From positions 1 to 64,000 of the forward strand of contig CAZRXF010000006.1 in the NCBI GenBank assembly GCA_964604015.1: DNA of 64,000 nucleotides, in the 5' to 3' direction. Below, in pieces: positions 16,490 through 24,913 of the stretch. Source of the DNA: CANNBR01 sp964604015. GTDB taxonomy: Bacteria; Babelota; Babeliae; Babelales; CAIQNR01. Under the pieces are notes generated by a model. The model was not told the DNA's origin. It did no database searches and saw nothing but the letters and a program-made list of their open reading frames with translations. A program made the position numbers and the translations under genes. The first letter of the stretch is position 1, and each line of letters opens with the position of its first letter.

Positions 16490-18286
16490 ATGTCCAAAGA
16501 GGTCATACGTCCCAGCCAGTTTGGGAAAGTTGATGTCGTAGAGCTTGAAGAGCTTGATACAGCCCTCAATGATGAGCAGTTAGAAGAACTTTCTAATCTG
16601 TTCGAAGGCTTTTTTTCTGTAAATAAGCCTGGAAAAATCGTTGAAGGTAAAGTCATTGACGTCAACAACGACGGTATCCGTGTTGATATCGGATACAAAT
16701 CAGAAAGCTTGATCCCTCGCTACGAGTTCTCTCAATTTGAACTCAAAAAGTACAAGGTCGGCGATCAAATCGAAGTTATTCTCGATCAACTTGAAAGCCC
16801 TGAAGGGGAGCTCGTTCTTTCCTATGAAAAGGCAAAAGCTCTCAAGGCATGGGATACCATCCTCAAGTACTTCGAAAAAGGTGAAGCTATCGAAGGCGCG
16901 GTAACTCACAAAGTTAAGGGCGGTTTGTCTGTTGATATTGGTATTCCTGCATTCTTGCCAGGATCTCAAGTTGATATTCAACGCGTTACCAATTTTGACC
17001 AATACGTAGGTCAAACCATCACGGCAAATATTATTAAAATTAATAAAAAACGAGGGAATGTGATTATTTCTCGTCGCAAATTCCTCGGTGACCAACGCAC
17101 TGAAGTACGTAAGAAGATTCTTGATACGGTCAGCGAAGGTCAAATTATCCAAGGTCAAGTAAAGAACATTACCAACTACGGTGTCTTCATTGACATAGGC
17201 GGCGTTGACGGCCTCTTGCACATCACCGATATGACCTGGGGTAGAATCTCTCATCCAAGCGAAATCGTGAAAATTGGCGATAACATTAACGTCAAAGTTC
17301 TTTCATTTGATAAAGATAATGAAAAGATTTCTCTCGGCCTTAAACAACTTTCTGATAACCCATGGGAATCTATGGACAAGTCAATTGTTCCTGGAAGCCG
17401 TGTTAAGGGCAGAATTTCAAACATCACCGAATACGGGCTGTTTGTTGAAGTTGAAAAAGGTGTTGAAGGGCTCATCCACATTTCTGAAATTTCATGGGTT
17501 GACCGCATTACCGATCTGAAACGTCACTTTAAAGTAGGCGATGAGATCGAAGCGCTCGTTATTTCCTTGGATAAAGAAAATCGCCGTATGTCCTTGAGTA
17601 TCAAGCAACTTGAAAAGAACCCTTGGGAAACAGTTGCTGCTGAATTCAAAGTTGGCGAAAAGATCAAAGGTACCATCAGCAACATTACTGACTTTGGTAT
17701 CTTCGTACTCTTAAAGCCAGGCATCGACGGATTGGTTCACGTTTCAGATCTTTCATGGACTGAACACATCGAACACCCAGGTGACATGTTCAAACGTGGT
17801 GATGAAATCGAAGCGGTCGTGCTTTCTGTTGATACAGAAAACAAGAAAATTTCCCTTGGTATTAAGCAATTAGCACAAAATCCATGGGAAAATATCGATA
17901 CCACCTACCGCGTTGGCGACATCATCAAGGGTACCATTTCACGCATCACCAACTTCGGTCTTTTTGTAAAGCTTGAAACTGGTATTGAAGGGCTCGTGCA
18001 TATTTCTGAATTGAGCGATCTCAAGAAAGATGACGCGAAGATTGAAGACCTCTTCAAAGTTGGCGAAAAACGTGATTTCCGCGTGATCAAAGTAAGCAAA
18101 GACGAACATAAGCTCGGCTTGACTACTCGCTTAAGCGGTGACTTACCTCGCGAACGAGAAGAAAAACGCCAACCACGTGCTCCTCGAGAAGAGTTTGCTG
18201 ATCACTCATCTGCGGTAAAACCAAAGAGTGCGTTCCAACTTGAACTTGAAAGAGCATCTGCTCGTCAGAAAAAAGACAACAAGTAG
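16490..18286 (+). CDS. rpsA: 30S ribosomal protein S1
   Basis: A 598-residue protein with six S1 RNA-binding domains in tandem. The last four are the most canonical, each with the pattern G-x-I-x-G-x-I-x-N-I-T-x-(Y/F)-G-(V/L/I)-F followed by GL-(L/I/V)-HI/HV-S. S1 unfolds and recruits mRNA to the 30S subunit. The length matches Gram-negative S1. The C-terminal tail is basic and Glu-rich. AGGAG precedes the start. It is followed eight bases later by ndk. Confidence 0.97.
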   Translation: MSKEVIRPSQFGKVDVVELEELDTALNDEQLEELSNLFEGFFSVNKPGKIVEGKVIDVNNDGIRVDIGYKSESLIPRYEFSQFELKKYKVGDQIEVILDQLESPEGELVLSYEKAKALKAWDTILKYFEKGEAIEGAVTHKVKGGLSVDIGIPAFLPGSQVDIQRVTNFDQYVGQTITANIIKINKKRGNVIISRRKFLGDQRTEVRKKILDTVSEGQIIQGQVKNITNYGVFIDIGGVDGLLHITDMTWGRISHPSEIVKIGDNINVKVLSFDKDNEKISLGLKQLSDNPWESMDKSIVPGSRVKGRISNITEYGLFVEVEKGVEGLIHISEISWVDRITDLKRHFKVGDEIEALVISLDKENRRMSLSIKQLEKNPWETVAAEFKVGEKIKGTISNITDFGIFVLLKPGIDGLVHVSDLSWTEHIEHPGDMFKRGDEIEAVVLSVDTENKKISLGIKQLAQNPWENIDTTYRVGDIIKGTISRITNFGLFVKLETGIEGLVHISELSDLKKDDAKIEDLFKVGEKRDFRVIKVSKDEHKLGLTTRLSGDLPREREEKRQPRAPREEFADHSSAVKPKSAFQLELERASARQKKDNK

Positions 18287-18294
18287 GAGTCACC

Positions 18295-18714
18295 ATGACA
18301 GAAAGAACACTTGCCATTATCAAGCCTGATATCACCAAAGCTGGCCGTGAGTTTGAAGTAATTCAAGCAATCACCGATCGTGGATTCAAAATCGTCCGTT
18401 GTGAACAGAAGAACCTCACAGCTCATGAAGCTGAAGAGTTCTATGCTGAACACAAAGGTCGTCCTTTCCTTCCTGAACTGGTTGAATTTATGACCTCCGG
18501 TCCTGTTATTGTTATGGTTCTTGAAAAAGACAATGCAATTGCAGGCTGGCGTGAACTGATGGGTGCAACTGACCCTGCACAAGCAGCAGAAGGCACCATC
18601 CGCAAACGCTTTGGCACCAGTAAAGGAACGAATGCTACTCACGGTTCTGACTCGCTTGCGAGCGCAACCCGTGAAATAGACTTCTTCTTTCCTATTCGTG
18701 GCTGCTGCAGCTAA
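18295..18714 (+). CDS. ndk: Nucleoside diphosphate kinase
   Basis: A 139-residue NDK that transfers phosphate from NTPs to NDPs through a phospho-histidine. The active site NATHGSDS places the catalytic His at residue 116; the N-terminal TLAIIKPD is also diagnostic. GGAG overlaps the tail of rpsA, indicating co-transcription. Length is typical. The C-terminus ends CCS, slightly unusual. Confidence 0.97.
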   Translation: MTERTLAIIKPDITKAGREFEVIQAITDRGFKIVRCEQKNLTAHEAEEFYAEHKGRPFLPELVEFMTSGPVIVMVLEKDNAIAGWRELMGATDPAQAAEGTIRKRFGTSKGTNATHGSDSLASATREIDFFFPIRGCCS

Positions 18715-18727
18715 GCATTAGAAATTG

Positions 18728-18794
18728 AACGAGAGAGGGATAGTGCATGCTTTTTACATCTTGTCGAACAACAACAGTACGTCTCTCTCTCGTT
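18728..18794 (+). promoter_or_regulatory. Inverted repeat that could mask the ribosome site of the hydrolase gene
   Basis: AACGAGAGAG (18728-18737) is perfectly complementary to CTCTCTCGTT (18785-18794). The left arm is part of the Shine-Dalgarno (GAGAGAGGG) for ATG 18747; the right arm lies inside the coding sequence. Pairing would hide the ribosome site. The loop is 47 bases, so a terminator role is less likely despite the following T-run. Confidence 0.45.
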
Positions 18795-19592
18795 TTTCTT
18801 TGTGCGTTTTTATCACACACAACCTTCTCCAAAATTGTACCGAAAACTGAACATTGGATTATCATCCATGGAACGTTTGCCCGCTCAATCCCTTTTATCA
18901 AATGGTGGAAAAAAGGTGGCGACGGCTATCAAGCACTTTCTCAAGCGCTTTCTCACAAAAAAGAATCTATTGTCATCCACGCTTTTGGATGGACAGGACA
19001 TAACAACCATCAGGCCCGTAAAGATGCCGCTCGCCAATTAGTCAAACTTGCCCAGACTTACCTCACTGATAGTTCACATTCATTGCACATCGTTGCTCAC
19101 AGTCATGGCGGAACGGTCGCACTTCTTGCTGCTCAAATGCTTGCAGAACAAAAAAGTCATCTTAAAATTGCTCAGCTTTTTAACCTAGGAACACCCGTTC
19201 ATGCCCAGTGGTACCCACAAGCTTTCTCAATCATTCAAACAACGTACCATCTCTTTTCCTACGGTGACATGGTGCAACCGGTTATCACGATGTTTGAACG
19301 AACTCTGCCTGCTGCTCAGCATATTTATAATCTGCAAGTCAAAAAAGATTATGGCTGCCCCTGGCATGAGACCTTACGTAGCGCCGAACTGATTTCACAG
19401 CTTCCTACCTTGTCAGCTTTAATTACTGAACCTGGCGAATACTGCTTGCACCTTGATACCAAAAGTAAAACCAGTCCTTTTTTTACGATCAGCAAAGATC
19501 TCACTCGTGCGCAGGATCTTGAAATTGACCATGCAGCTATCAAACAAATTCTTACGCTCTATGCTGAGTCGCGAAAACGATCAACCCTATGA
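18747..19592 (+). CDS. Exported alpha/beta hydrolase (lipase-like)
   Basis: A 281-residue protein with a signal peptide-like N-terminus (hydrophobic stretch LSLVFLCAFLSHTTFS). The oxyanion-type HGTF occurs near residue 41 and the nucleophile elbow is AHSHGG with Ser119, so it fits lipases/esterases of the alpha/beta fold. Candidate catalytic Asp and His lie in the C-terminal half (YGDMV; DHAAIK) but are not certain. It lies downstream of ndk and overlaps murI by four bases (ATGA). Export suggests action on envelope or host lipids; this is inference. Confidence 0.82.
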   Translation: MLFTSCRTTTVRLSLVFLCAFLSHTTFSKIVPKTEHWIIIHGTFARSIPFIKWWKKGGDGYQALSQALSHKKESIVIHAFGWTGHNNHQARKDAARQLVKLAQTYLTDSSHSLHIVAHSHGGTVALLAAQMLAEQKSHLKIAQLFNLGTPVHAQWYPQAFSIIQTTYHLFSYGDMVQPVITMFERTLPAAQHIYNLQVKKDYGCPWHETLRSAELISQLPTLSALITEPGEYCLHLDTKSKTSPFFTISKDLTRAQDLEIDHAAIKQILTLYAESRKRSTL

Positions 19593-20371
19593 GCCTCATG
19601 CTCCCTTCCAAGATAGGAATGATGGATTCTGGAGTCGGAGGTTTTTCTGTTCTTAACGCACTACTCCCTGTTCTTCCTCCAGAAGTGATCTATGTTGCAG
19701 ATGCAGCTCATCTTCCCTACGGAGAAAAAAGTGTTGAATTCTTGCTCAAGCGCGCAACTGCCATCACACATTTTTTTGAAAAAGAAGGCATTACCACAAT
19801 CTTTGTGGCCTGCCATACGCTGAGTGCCACCGTAATCCCCACACTGCAAAAACAGTTCCCGCATATCACGTACATTGACCTACTTCCGTTGACCGTGCAA
19901 CGGGCACTTACCTGCACTAAAAATAATCGTATCGGTATCATGGCTACACCAGCCACCATAGCAAGCCATGTACATCAGCGCTTAATTGAAGCTCTCTCAT
20001 CCTCAACAGTAACCGCTATCGAGCAAGCGTGCCCTGATTTTGTTCCCCTTATCGAAAGAAAAGCATCTCCTGCTGAATGCATGCCTGCAATTACTGCGTA
20101 CCTCACCCCTCTGCTTGCTGCATCGGTCGATACCATCATTTTGGGTTGCACACACTATCCTTTTTTGCAAAATTTATTGCAAGAACAGGCTCCACAGGTC
20201 ACCTTTGTCAGTGCAGCTAACGCATTGCCTCCATTTGAAAAAGCAAAAGACACTCCGTCTATTCACTTTGTAACCACAGCTCCGGTTTCCTATCTTGAAC
20301 AAGCTGTCGATCATTTCTTACGCAAAGATCACGAATACACCCTTACATTTACGTCAAATCAAGACCTTTGA
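19589..20371 (+). CDS. murI: Glutamate racemase
   Basis: A 260-residue racemase making D-glutamate for peptidoglycan. Motifs: MDSGVGGFS (12-20), first catalytic Cys75 in VACHTLSA, second Cys187 in LGCTHYP. The usual VACNT is here VACHT, so the conserved Asn next to the first catalytic Cys is His76. Translation is probably coupled to the hydrolase (ATGA overlap). The first methionine gives a short N-terminal extension; MLPSK is an alternative start. Presence of murI argues that the organism makes peptidoglycan. Confidence 0.95.
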   Translation: MSLMLPSKIGMMDSGVGGFSVLNALLPVLPPEVIYVADAAHLPYGEKSVEFLLKRATAITHFFEKEGITTIFVACHTLSATVIPTLQKQFPHITYIDLLPLTVQRALTCTKNNRIGIMATPATIASHVHQRLIEALSSSTVTAIEQACPDFVPLIERKASPAECMPAITAYLTPLLAASVDTIILGCTHYPFLQNLLQEQAPQVTFVSAANALPPFEKAKDTPSIHFVTTAPVSYLEQAVDHFLRKDHEYTLTFTSNQDL

Positions 20372-20384
20372 TCACAAAAACTAA

Positions 20385-20414
20385 GTGGGAGCAGTTACTG
20401 GTAACTGCTCCCAC
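20385..20414. terminator. Strong hairpin between convergent genes
   Basis: GTGGGAGCAGTTAC and GTAACTGCTCCCAC form a perfect 14-base inverted repeat. It lies between murI and the convergent 1037-residue protein gene. The flanks have only short T-runs, so it is a probable but not textbook terminator, possibly for both strands. Confidence 0.7.
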
Positions 20415-20444
20415 AAATTTACATCACAATAAAAACTTTCGCTG

Positions 20445-23400
20445 CTACTGCAGTACAAGAAGCCCGTTTGATGTACTCATCATCAGACAACCCGTATCCC
20501 CAATCAAACTCATCCAATAAAACTGATCCGCTTCCGCCACTACTGCCTCTTGCATTGGAGGCTTTCCGCTTGTTCCAACGTTGTAGTTGTAGAGGTTATA
20601 GGGCAGAACGACAACCTGATATTTTCTGTCATTGTCTGGATTTTTCTGTACAAAATAGCGCCGTATACCATCATCGTAAAAACAACGAGCAAGGACAGGG
20701 AAATTCTTATAAGAAGTAGCAGTTGTCGGCACAAACGACATGGTCCCGTTATAGTTAGGGGTCGGCAATTTTGCATACGTAATAGCGTTTGTCAGGGTTG
20801 GAGCAGCAGTTAAAAAGCCCTGCCGTAACATCTGATAGGATGTATTGTTGTTGTAGACTGCGCCCAATGCTGGGTTAGAAACAAAATTTGAGAACCAGAA
20901 CGTTTGCGGATCCCGTGTATAAGCAGGAACTTGAATATAATCAGTAAAGAACATACGCGTAATGACTGGTGAAGTACTGTCTATCACCTGCCATCCAGCA
21001 CTTGTTTGGTTCAGATTTCCCGAATTTGCAGCCTGCATGCCAATGCTTGATGAACTTGTATAAATACCATCACTGGTGAGTAACAACAGCTGTTCATAGC
21101 CGGTTGCCGGGGTTGCTCCTGCAACAGCGGGTGTTGCCGATACGGATACTACAAAATCATAGATCTGACGCGCAGTTGCGAGATTATCCGTGGCAGAAAC
21201 TGCTGTTACCACAAATCCATTAACCACACCTGACCCGGTAGCCTGAGCCGCAGCACTATAAAGACGATCAACTGTTCCGGTTCGTGCCAGAACATGAAGC
21301 CCACCACCCATGCTTTGAATTTTAACTGGCATACCGGTGACACTCGTAACCAAATTCCACTTACCCGTTCCCGGAGCGCCTGCAGATGTGACCAGGCCTA
21401 GATCCACCATGGCTCCTGCACCAGAACCACCAACGGCGGCTGAAGCTCCGAGCGTGACTGGATTAAATCCAGCCCCCGCCAACGTTCCTGAGGGAGTATA
21501 GATATAGAGTCCCGGAGCCACGGTTGCAGTACCGGCACATCCAGCAAAGAAAAATCCTGTCGTTGCACCAGTTGTAGTATTTGGATCCCATCCAGACCAC
21601 CCAAGGCTCACCACAGCACCAGCCCCTGCAGGAAGCGATGACGTGTAGAACGTTGCAGTATTGGTAAAATCATACAAAGTATCTGCAAACGAATTATTAA
21701 TGGTTGTGTACGTACCATTGGCCGTAATTGCTGTAATGCCTCTTGATCCTGTGATGGCAAAACATACTTTTTCTTCCCCTCCAAAAAGGGTCATCCGCAT
21801 AGGTGTTGCAGAGCCCCACCCGGTCGTTGATGCATTTAAATCAAGAACAGAGTAACAAGTATCATTCAAAGCGTTGTTCACCGCTGATGCAAGGTACGGC
21901 AAACTGTTAGGAGTAGCAGTTGTTGGTTTTGACCATTGGGTCAGATTCACCTTTAAACTCACTGAGTTATAGGTAGCAATGTACCCGGTGTACCCATCAA
22001 TCGCTGCAAAATCCACACGCGGGTCACTGCCATCAGAGGCAACACCATTGCCCGACTGTCCGCCCATATCGTTTGGCGCAGCTTTTTGCCAATCGGTCCA
22101 GTGATCAATTTGGCCCAGCTCATTAAAGACTGCCTGGGACATCCAAAATCCCGGTTCATTGATACTGCTTGCAGGATTTGACCCTCCCGTTGCGGCATAG
22201 ACCGTATCACCATCACAGGAAATCAGATTCAGGAAATTTGGTGCAGGTTGCCCGTTAAGTAGACTATTGGTTACTGGAAGAATCCCTGTTCCTCCGACCA
22301 GAGCTGCTGGAGATGCCGTGGTGATCAGGTCCCCTGCAACTGTAGCAATAAGAGTACGGTCTCCTGAATGAACATTGGCAAAGCAACCAACATTCGGATT
22401 TACATTCGGATCACCATTAACCAATGGTATTGCATAGATCTGATTAGCAACAGCCTGCTGCGCGTTCGCCACCGTATCAGAAGCAATGACAGCTCCGCTT
22501 ATAATTAAATACCCCATTCCCGTTGACGTATGCATAACCGCTATATCACCTGCTGCTGACACTGTTGTTGCACCATTTTGCGAATATCCAATAATGCTAT
22601 TTGCTACGGTCACCGGAGCTGTACTTGCACACGGGGCAAGTTGATTTCCCACAGTAACAGTTTGTCCACTCGTACTAAATGGATAAATCCCAACACCATA
22701 TAAGCCATTTGTCCTTCCCACGTTAGCCGCAACTGTCCCCTCTACTGTCACGTAAAATCGTTGAAAGGGAGCATCAACATGGAAATGTGTCGCACCAACA
22801 CTCGTGAGAGGAGTGGCTCCATCGCTAATAAGAAACGAACCTGTCGCGGTTAGATCAAATGCAGTAGCAACATTAGTTGCCCCATTTGCCCCTACATAGT
22901 TCCACACCGGAACGCCTGCACTTGTTTGTGTAATGTATGCAGCGCTAATGCCATCCGTTTTCACCCCCGTAGTTCCAGCAACTCCAGCTCCAAAAGGAGT
23001 TGCCAACGTACCTCCCTGAACTTTAAGCGGAACAATGGTCACATTTGCTGCGCTTGGGGTAACATCATAGGCACAGTGAGCGTATACCAATGCACCATTT
23101 GGATTTCCTGCAGGATCATTAAAGACGGGACTTTGTACCGCTGCCGTGTGAGTTTTTGTAATGGCTTGTAAGACCGTAGCATTGTTAACCAAAGCAACAA
23201 TAGTTGGAGCATCAAGATCTGACGAGTTTTGTACGGGAGACAACGCACGAATATACTGATCGGTTAGCGCAGGATCTGTTGCTAGGGGGATTAAAGAATG
23301 ATCCGTCGAGCGCAATGACCCGTAGCACACTGCATAAGTTCCATTATTGGGAAACAACCCTAGATACGCCTCAGAAAGTGGAAAATAGGTATGGCCCGTG

Positions 23401-23558
23401 TTTATGCCATTATTTCCCAGAGAGAAGGTTGTCCCATTGGCTGTCCCCGGATAGGTACCATTCCCCGCAATCGTCACATAAGCAGCTGCCTGCTGCGAAA
23501 TACACAATAGCCCTACTACCATTCCAAGTGCTGTAATTTTGTTCAGCAGTCCTTTCAT
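20445..23558 (-). CDS. Large exported protein of unknown function (1037 aa)
   Basis: A signal peptide (MKGLLNKITALGMVVGLLC, cleavage near QQAAAY) leads a 1000-residue mature protein rich in Thr, Ser, Gly, Ala and Val with few charged residues, typical of extracellular beta-structure. Spaced segments of similar character (VYAATGGSNP, GYIATYNSVS, GLYIYTPSGT, GIYTSSSS) could be blades of a beta-propeller, but I cannot establish a regular repeat. No anchor or transmembrane helix is seen at the C-terminus. It is monocistronic. Likely a surface or secreted protein; function unknown. Confidence 0.8.
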   Translation of the reverse strand: MKGLLNKITALGMVVGLLCISQQAAAYVTIAGNGTYPGTANGTTFSLGNNGINTGHTYFPLSEAYLGLFPNNGTYAVCYGSLRSTDHSLIPLATDPALTDQYIRALSPVQNSSDLDAPTIVALVNNATVLQAITKTHTAAVQSPVFNDPAGNPNGALVYAHCAYDVTPSAANVTIVPLKVQGGTLATPFGAGVAGTTGVKTDGISAAYITQTSAGVPVWNYVGANGATNVATAFDLTATGSFLISDGATPLTSVGATHFHVDAPFQRFYVTVEGTVAANVGRTNGLYGVGIYPFSTSGQTVTVGNQLAPCASTAPVTVANSIIGYSQNGATTVSAAGDIAVMHTSTGMGYLIISGAVIASDTVANAQQAVANQIYAIPLVNGDPNVNPNVGCFANVHSGDRTLIATVAGDLITTASPAALVGGTGILPVTNSLLNGQPAPNFLNLISCDGDTVYAATGGSNPASSINEPGFWMSQAVFNELGQIDHWTDWQKAAPNDMGGQSGNGVASDGSDPRVDFAAIDGYTGYIATYNSVSLKVNLTQWSKPTTATPNSLPYLASAVNNALNDTCYSVLDLNASTTGWGSATPMRMTLFGGEEKVCFAITGSRGITAITANGTYTTINNSFADTLYDFTNTATFYTSSLPAGAGAVVSLGWSGWDPNTTTGATTGFFFAGCAGTATVAPGLYIYTPSGTLAGAGFNPVTLGASAAVGGSGAGAMVDLGLVTSAGAPGTGKWNLVTSVTGMPVKIQSMGGGLHVLARTGTVDRLYSAAAQATGSGVVNGFVVTAVSATDNLATARQIYDFVVSVSATPAVAGATPATGYEQLLLLTSDGIYTSSSSIGMQAANSGNLNQTSAGWQVIDSTSPVITRMFFTDYIQVPAYTRDPQTFWFSNFVSNPALGAVYNNNTSYQMLRQGFLTAAPTLTNAITYAKLPTPNYNGTMSFVPTTATSYKNFPVLARCFYDDGIRRYFVQKNPDNDRKYQVVVLPYNLYNYNVGTSGKPPMQEAVVAEADQFYWMSLIGDTGCLMMSTSNGLLVLQ

Positions 23559-23640
23559 ACGAAACCCCTTTTTTGGTTGTATCTTTATTTTTCAGGTCGT
23601 AAGCGCCTTCTCATAATAGGTCTACCATTTTTACAAAAAC

Positions 23641-23670
23641 AAACAAAAAACCGGCAGGACGCCGGCTTTT
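23641..23670 (-). terminator. Intrinsic terminator of efp-nusB
   Basis: On the minus strand GCCGGC-loop-GCCGG is followed by TTTTTTG, placed just after the nusB stop. Confidence 0.8.
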
Positions 23671-23693
23671 AATTTTGGAACAACTTTTGATGC

Positions 23694-24176
23694 TTACTGA
23701 ATAGACGAAAGGTCTTTGTAGTCGTATTTCTTGTGCTTTTCCATGTTCTTAGCAACCTCGTCTAAGATCCCATTGATGAACTTGTAAGCATCTTTTTCTG
23801 AATAACTTTTAGCAAGTTCAATCGCCTCGTTGATGATGATCGTAGCAGCTATTTCCGTATTGATAAGTTCCCACAAGGCAAGACGCAACACGAGACGTGT
23901 GCACGTACCAAGACGCTCAAGGCGCCAATTTGCAAGAAGCGGTTTGACCGTTTCATCAAGCACTTCCCGCTCATTGATGATAGCACGCGCAATGGTTGCC
24001 ACCTCCCCATCAAGAGGAATTTGCATATCATACGCACGATTGAAATTCTCGATGACCGATTCAAGAGAAACGGTGTACTCAAACGATTCCATCGCATACA
24101 GAATCTGAATGATCAATGATCGAAAATCGCGCCGTGTTGTTGCTAAAAGAGGTGTAGTCCCCGTCGTCTCTTCCAT
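23694..24176 (-). CDS. nusB: Transcription antitermination factor NusB
   Basis: A 160-residue all-helical NusB, which with S10 (NusE) assembles antitermination complexes on rRNA transcripts. Family features include RRDFRSLIIQILYAME at the start and the C-terminal INEAIELAKSYSEKDAYKFINGILD. I chose ATG 24176 because CAGGGAAG lies before it; the longer frame would overlap efp. It lies 19 bases downstream of efp and is probably co-transcribed. Confidence 0.93.
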   Translation of the reverse strand: MEETTGTTPLLATTRRDFRSLIIQILYAMESFEYTVSLESVIENFNRAYDMQIPLDGEVATIARAIINEREVLDETVKPLLANWRLERLGTCTRLVLRLALWELINTEIAATIIINEAIELAKSYSEKDAYKFINGILDEVAKNMEKHKKYDYKDLSSIQ

Positions 24177-24195
24177 GCTTCCCTGCCCGTTCCTG

Positions 24196-24756
24196 TTAAA
24201 CGCGTTCAATGTATGAATTGTCGCGCGTATCAACTTTGATCTTCTCGCCTTCGTTAACAAACAAAGGAACTTGAATGGTTACCCCTGTTTCCAACTTAGC
24301 TGGCTTTGTTGCACCACCTTGTGCTGTATCGCCACGAACACCAGGGGGCGTTTCTGTAACCTGAAGAATCATGAATAACGGAGGGGTAACACCGATCGGA
24401 CGTTCTCTGAAATAGAGCATTTCGTACGCTTCTTGTTCCTTGAGGTACCCGAGCACGTCTTCAAGAACATCTTTGTTCAGAGCAACTTGATCGTAACTTT
24501 CCTGGTCCATAAAGTTATACAGGTCACCATCTGAATAGAGGTACTGCATTGACCGACGTTCAAGCTGGGGATTTTCGAATTTTTGTTCAGAACGGAAGTT
24601 TTCTTCAAAGCTCGAACCGGTAATTAGATTTTTAAGCTTAGCGCGAACAAGAGCACCACCACGCCCCATTTTATTGTGCTGGAAATCGAGCACCACATGT
24701 GGTTCATCGCGCAGCAAAATCTTTGTACCTTTGCGAAAATCGGTAGCTGATATCAT
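24196..24756 (-). CDS. efp: Translation elongation factor P
   Basis: A 186-residue EF-P, which rescues ribosomes stalled on polyproline. The three-domain layout is complete, ending VPLFVNEGEKIKVDTR. The tip of the domain I loop reads NKMGRGG with Arg32 where many EF-Ps have a lysine that is beta-lysylated. It resembles the Thermus-type loop (KLGRGG). Neither earP nor epmA is in this window. A proline-rich exported protein (53.6 kb) is a plausible client. It heads the efp-nusB operon and is divergent from glyA. Confidence 0.96.
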   Translation of the reverse strand: MISATDFRKGTKILLRDEPHVVLDFQHNKMGRGGALVRAKLKNLITGSSFEENFRSEQKFENPQLERRSMQYLYSDGDLYNFMDQESYDQVALNKDVLEDVLGYLKEQEAYEMLYFRERPIGVTPPLFMILQVTETPPGVRGDTAQGGATKPAKLETGVTIQVPLFVNEGEKIKVDTRDNSYIERV

Positions 24757-24913
24757 CGGGTCTCCTTATAACTTAAATTTATTGAGCAAAAAGACGTACC
24801 AATCAGTATAAAACGCCTGCCATAAAAAGCAATTACGCTGCCCCGTCTTTCACAAAATGCCCAAAAGCGCTAGCCTACAAAGGCCTAAACAGCCCCTAAA
24901 GAAAGAAGCGTCC

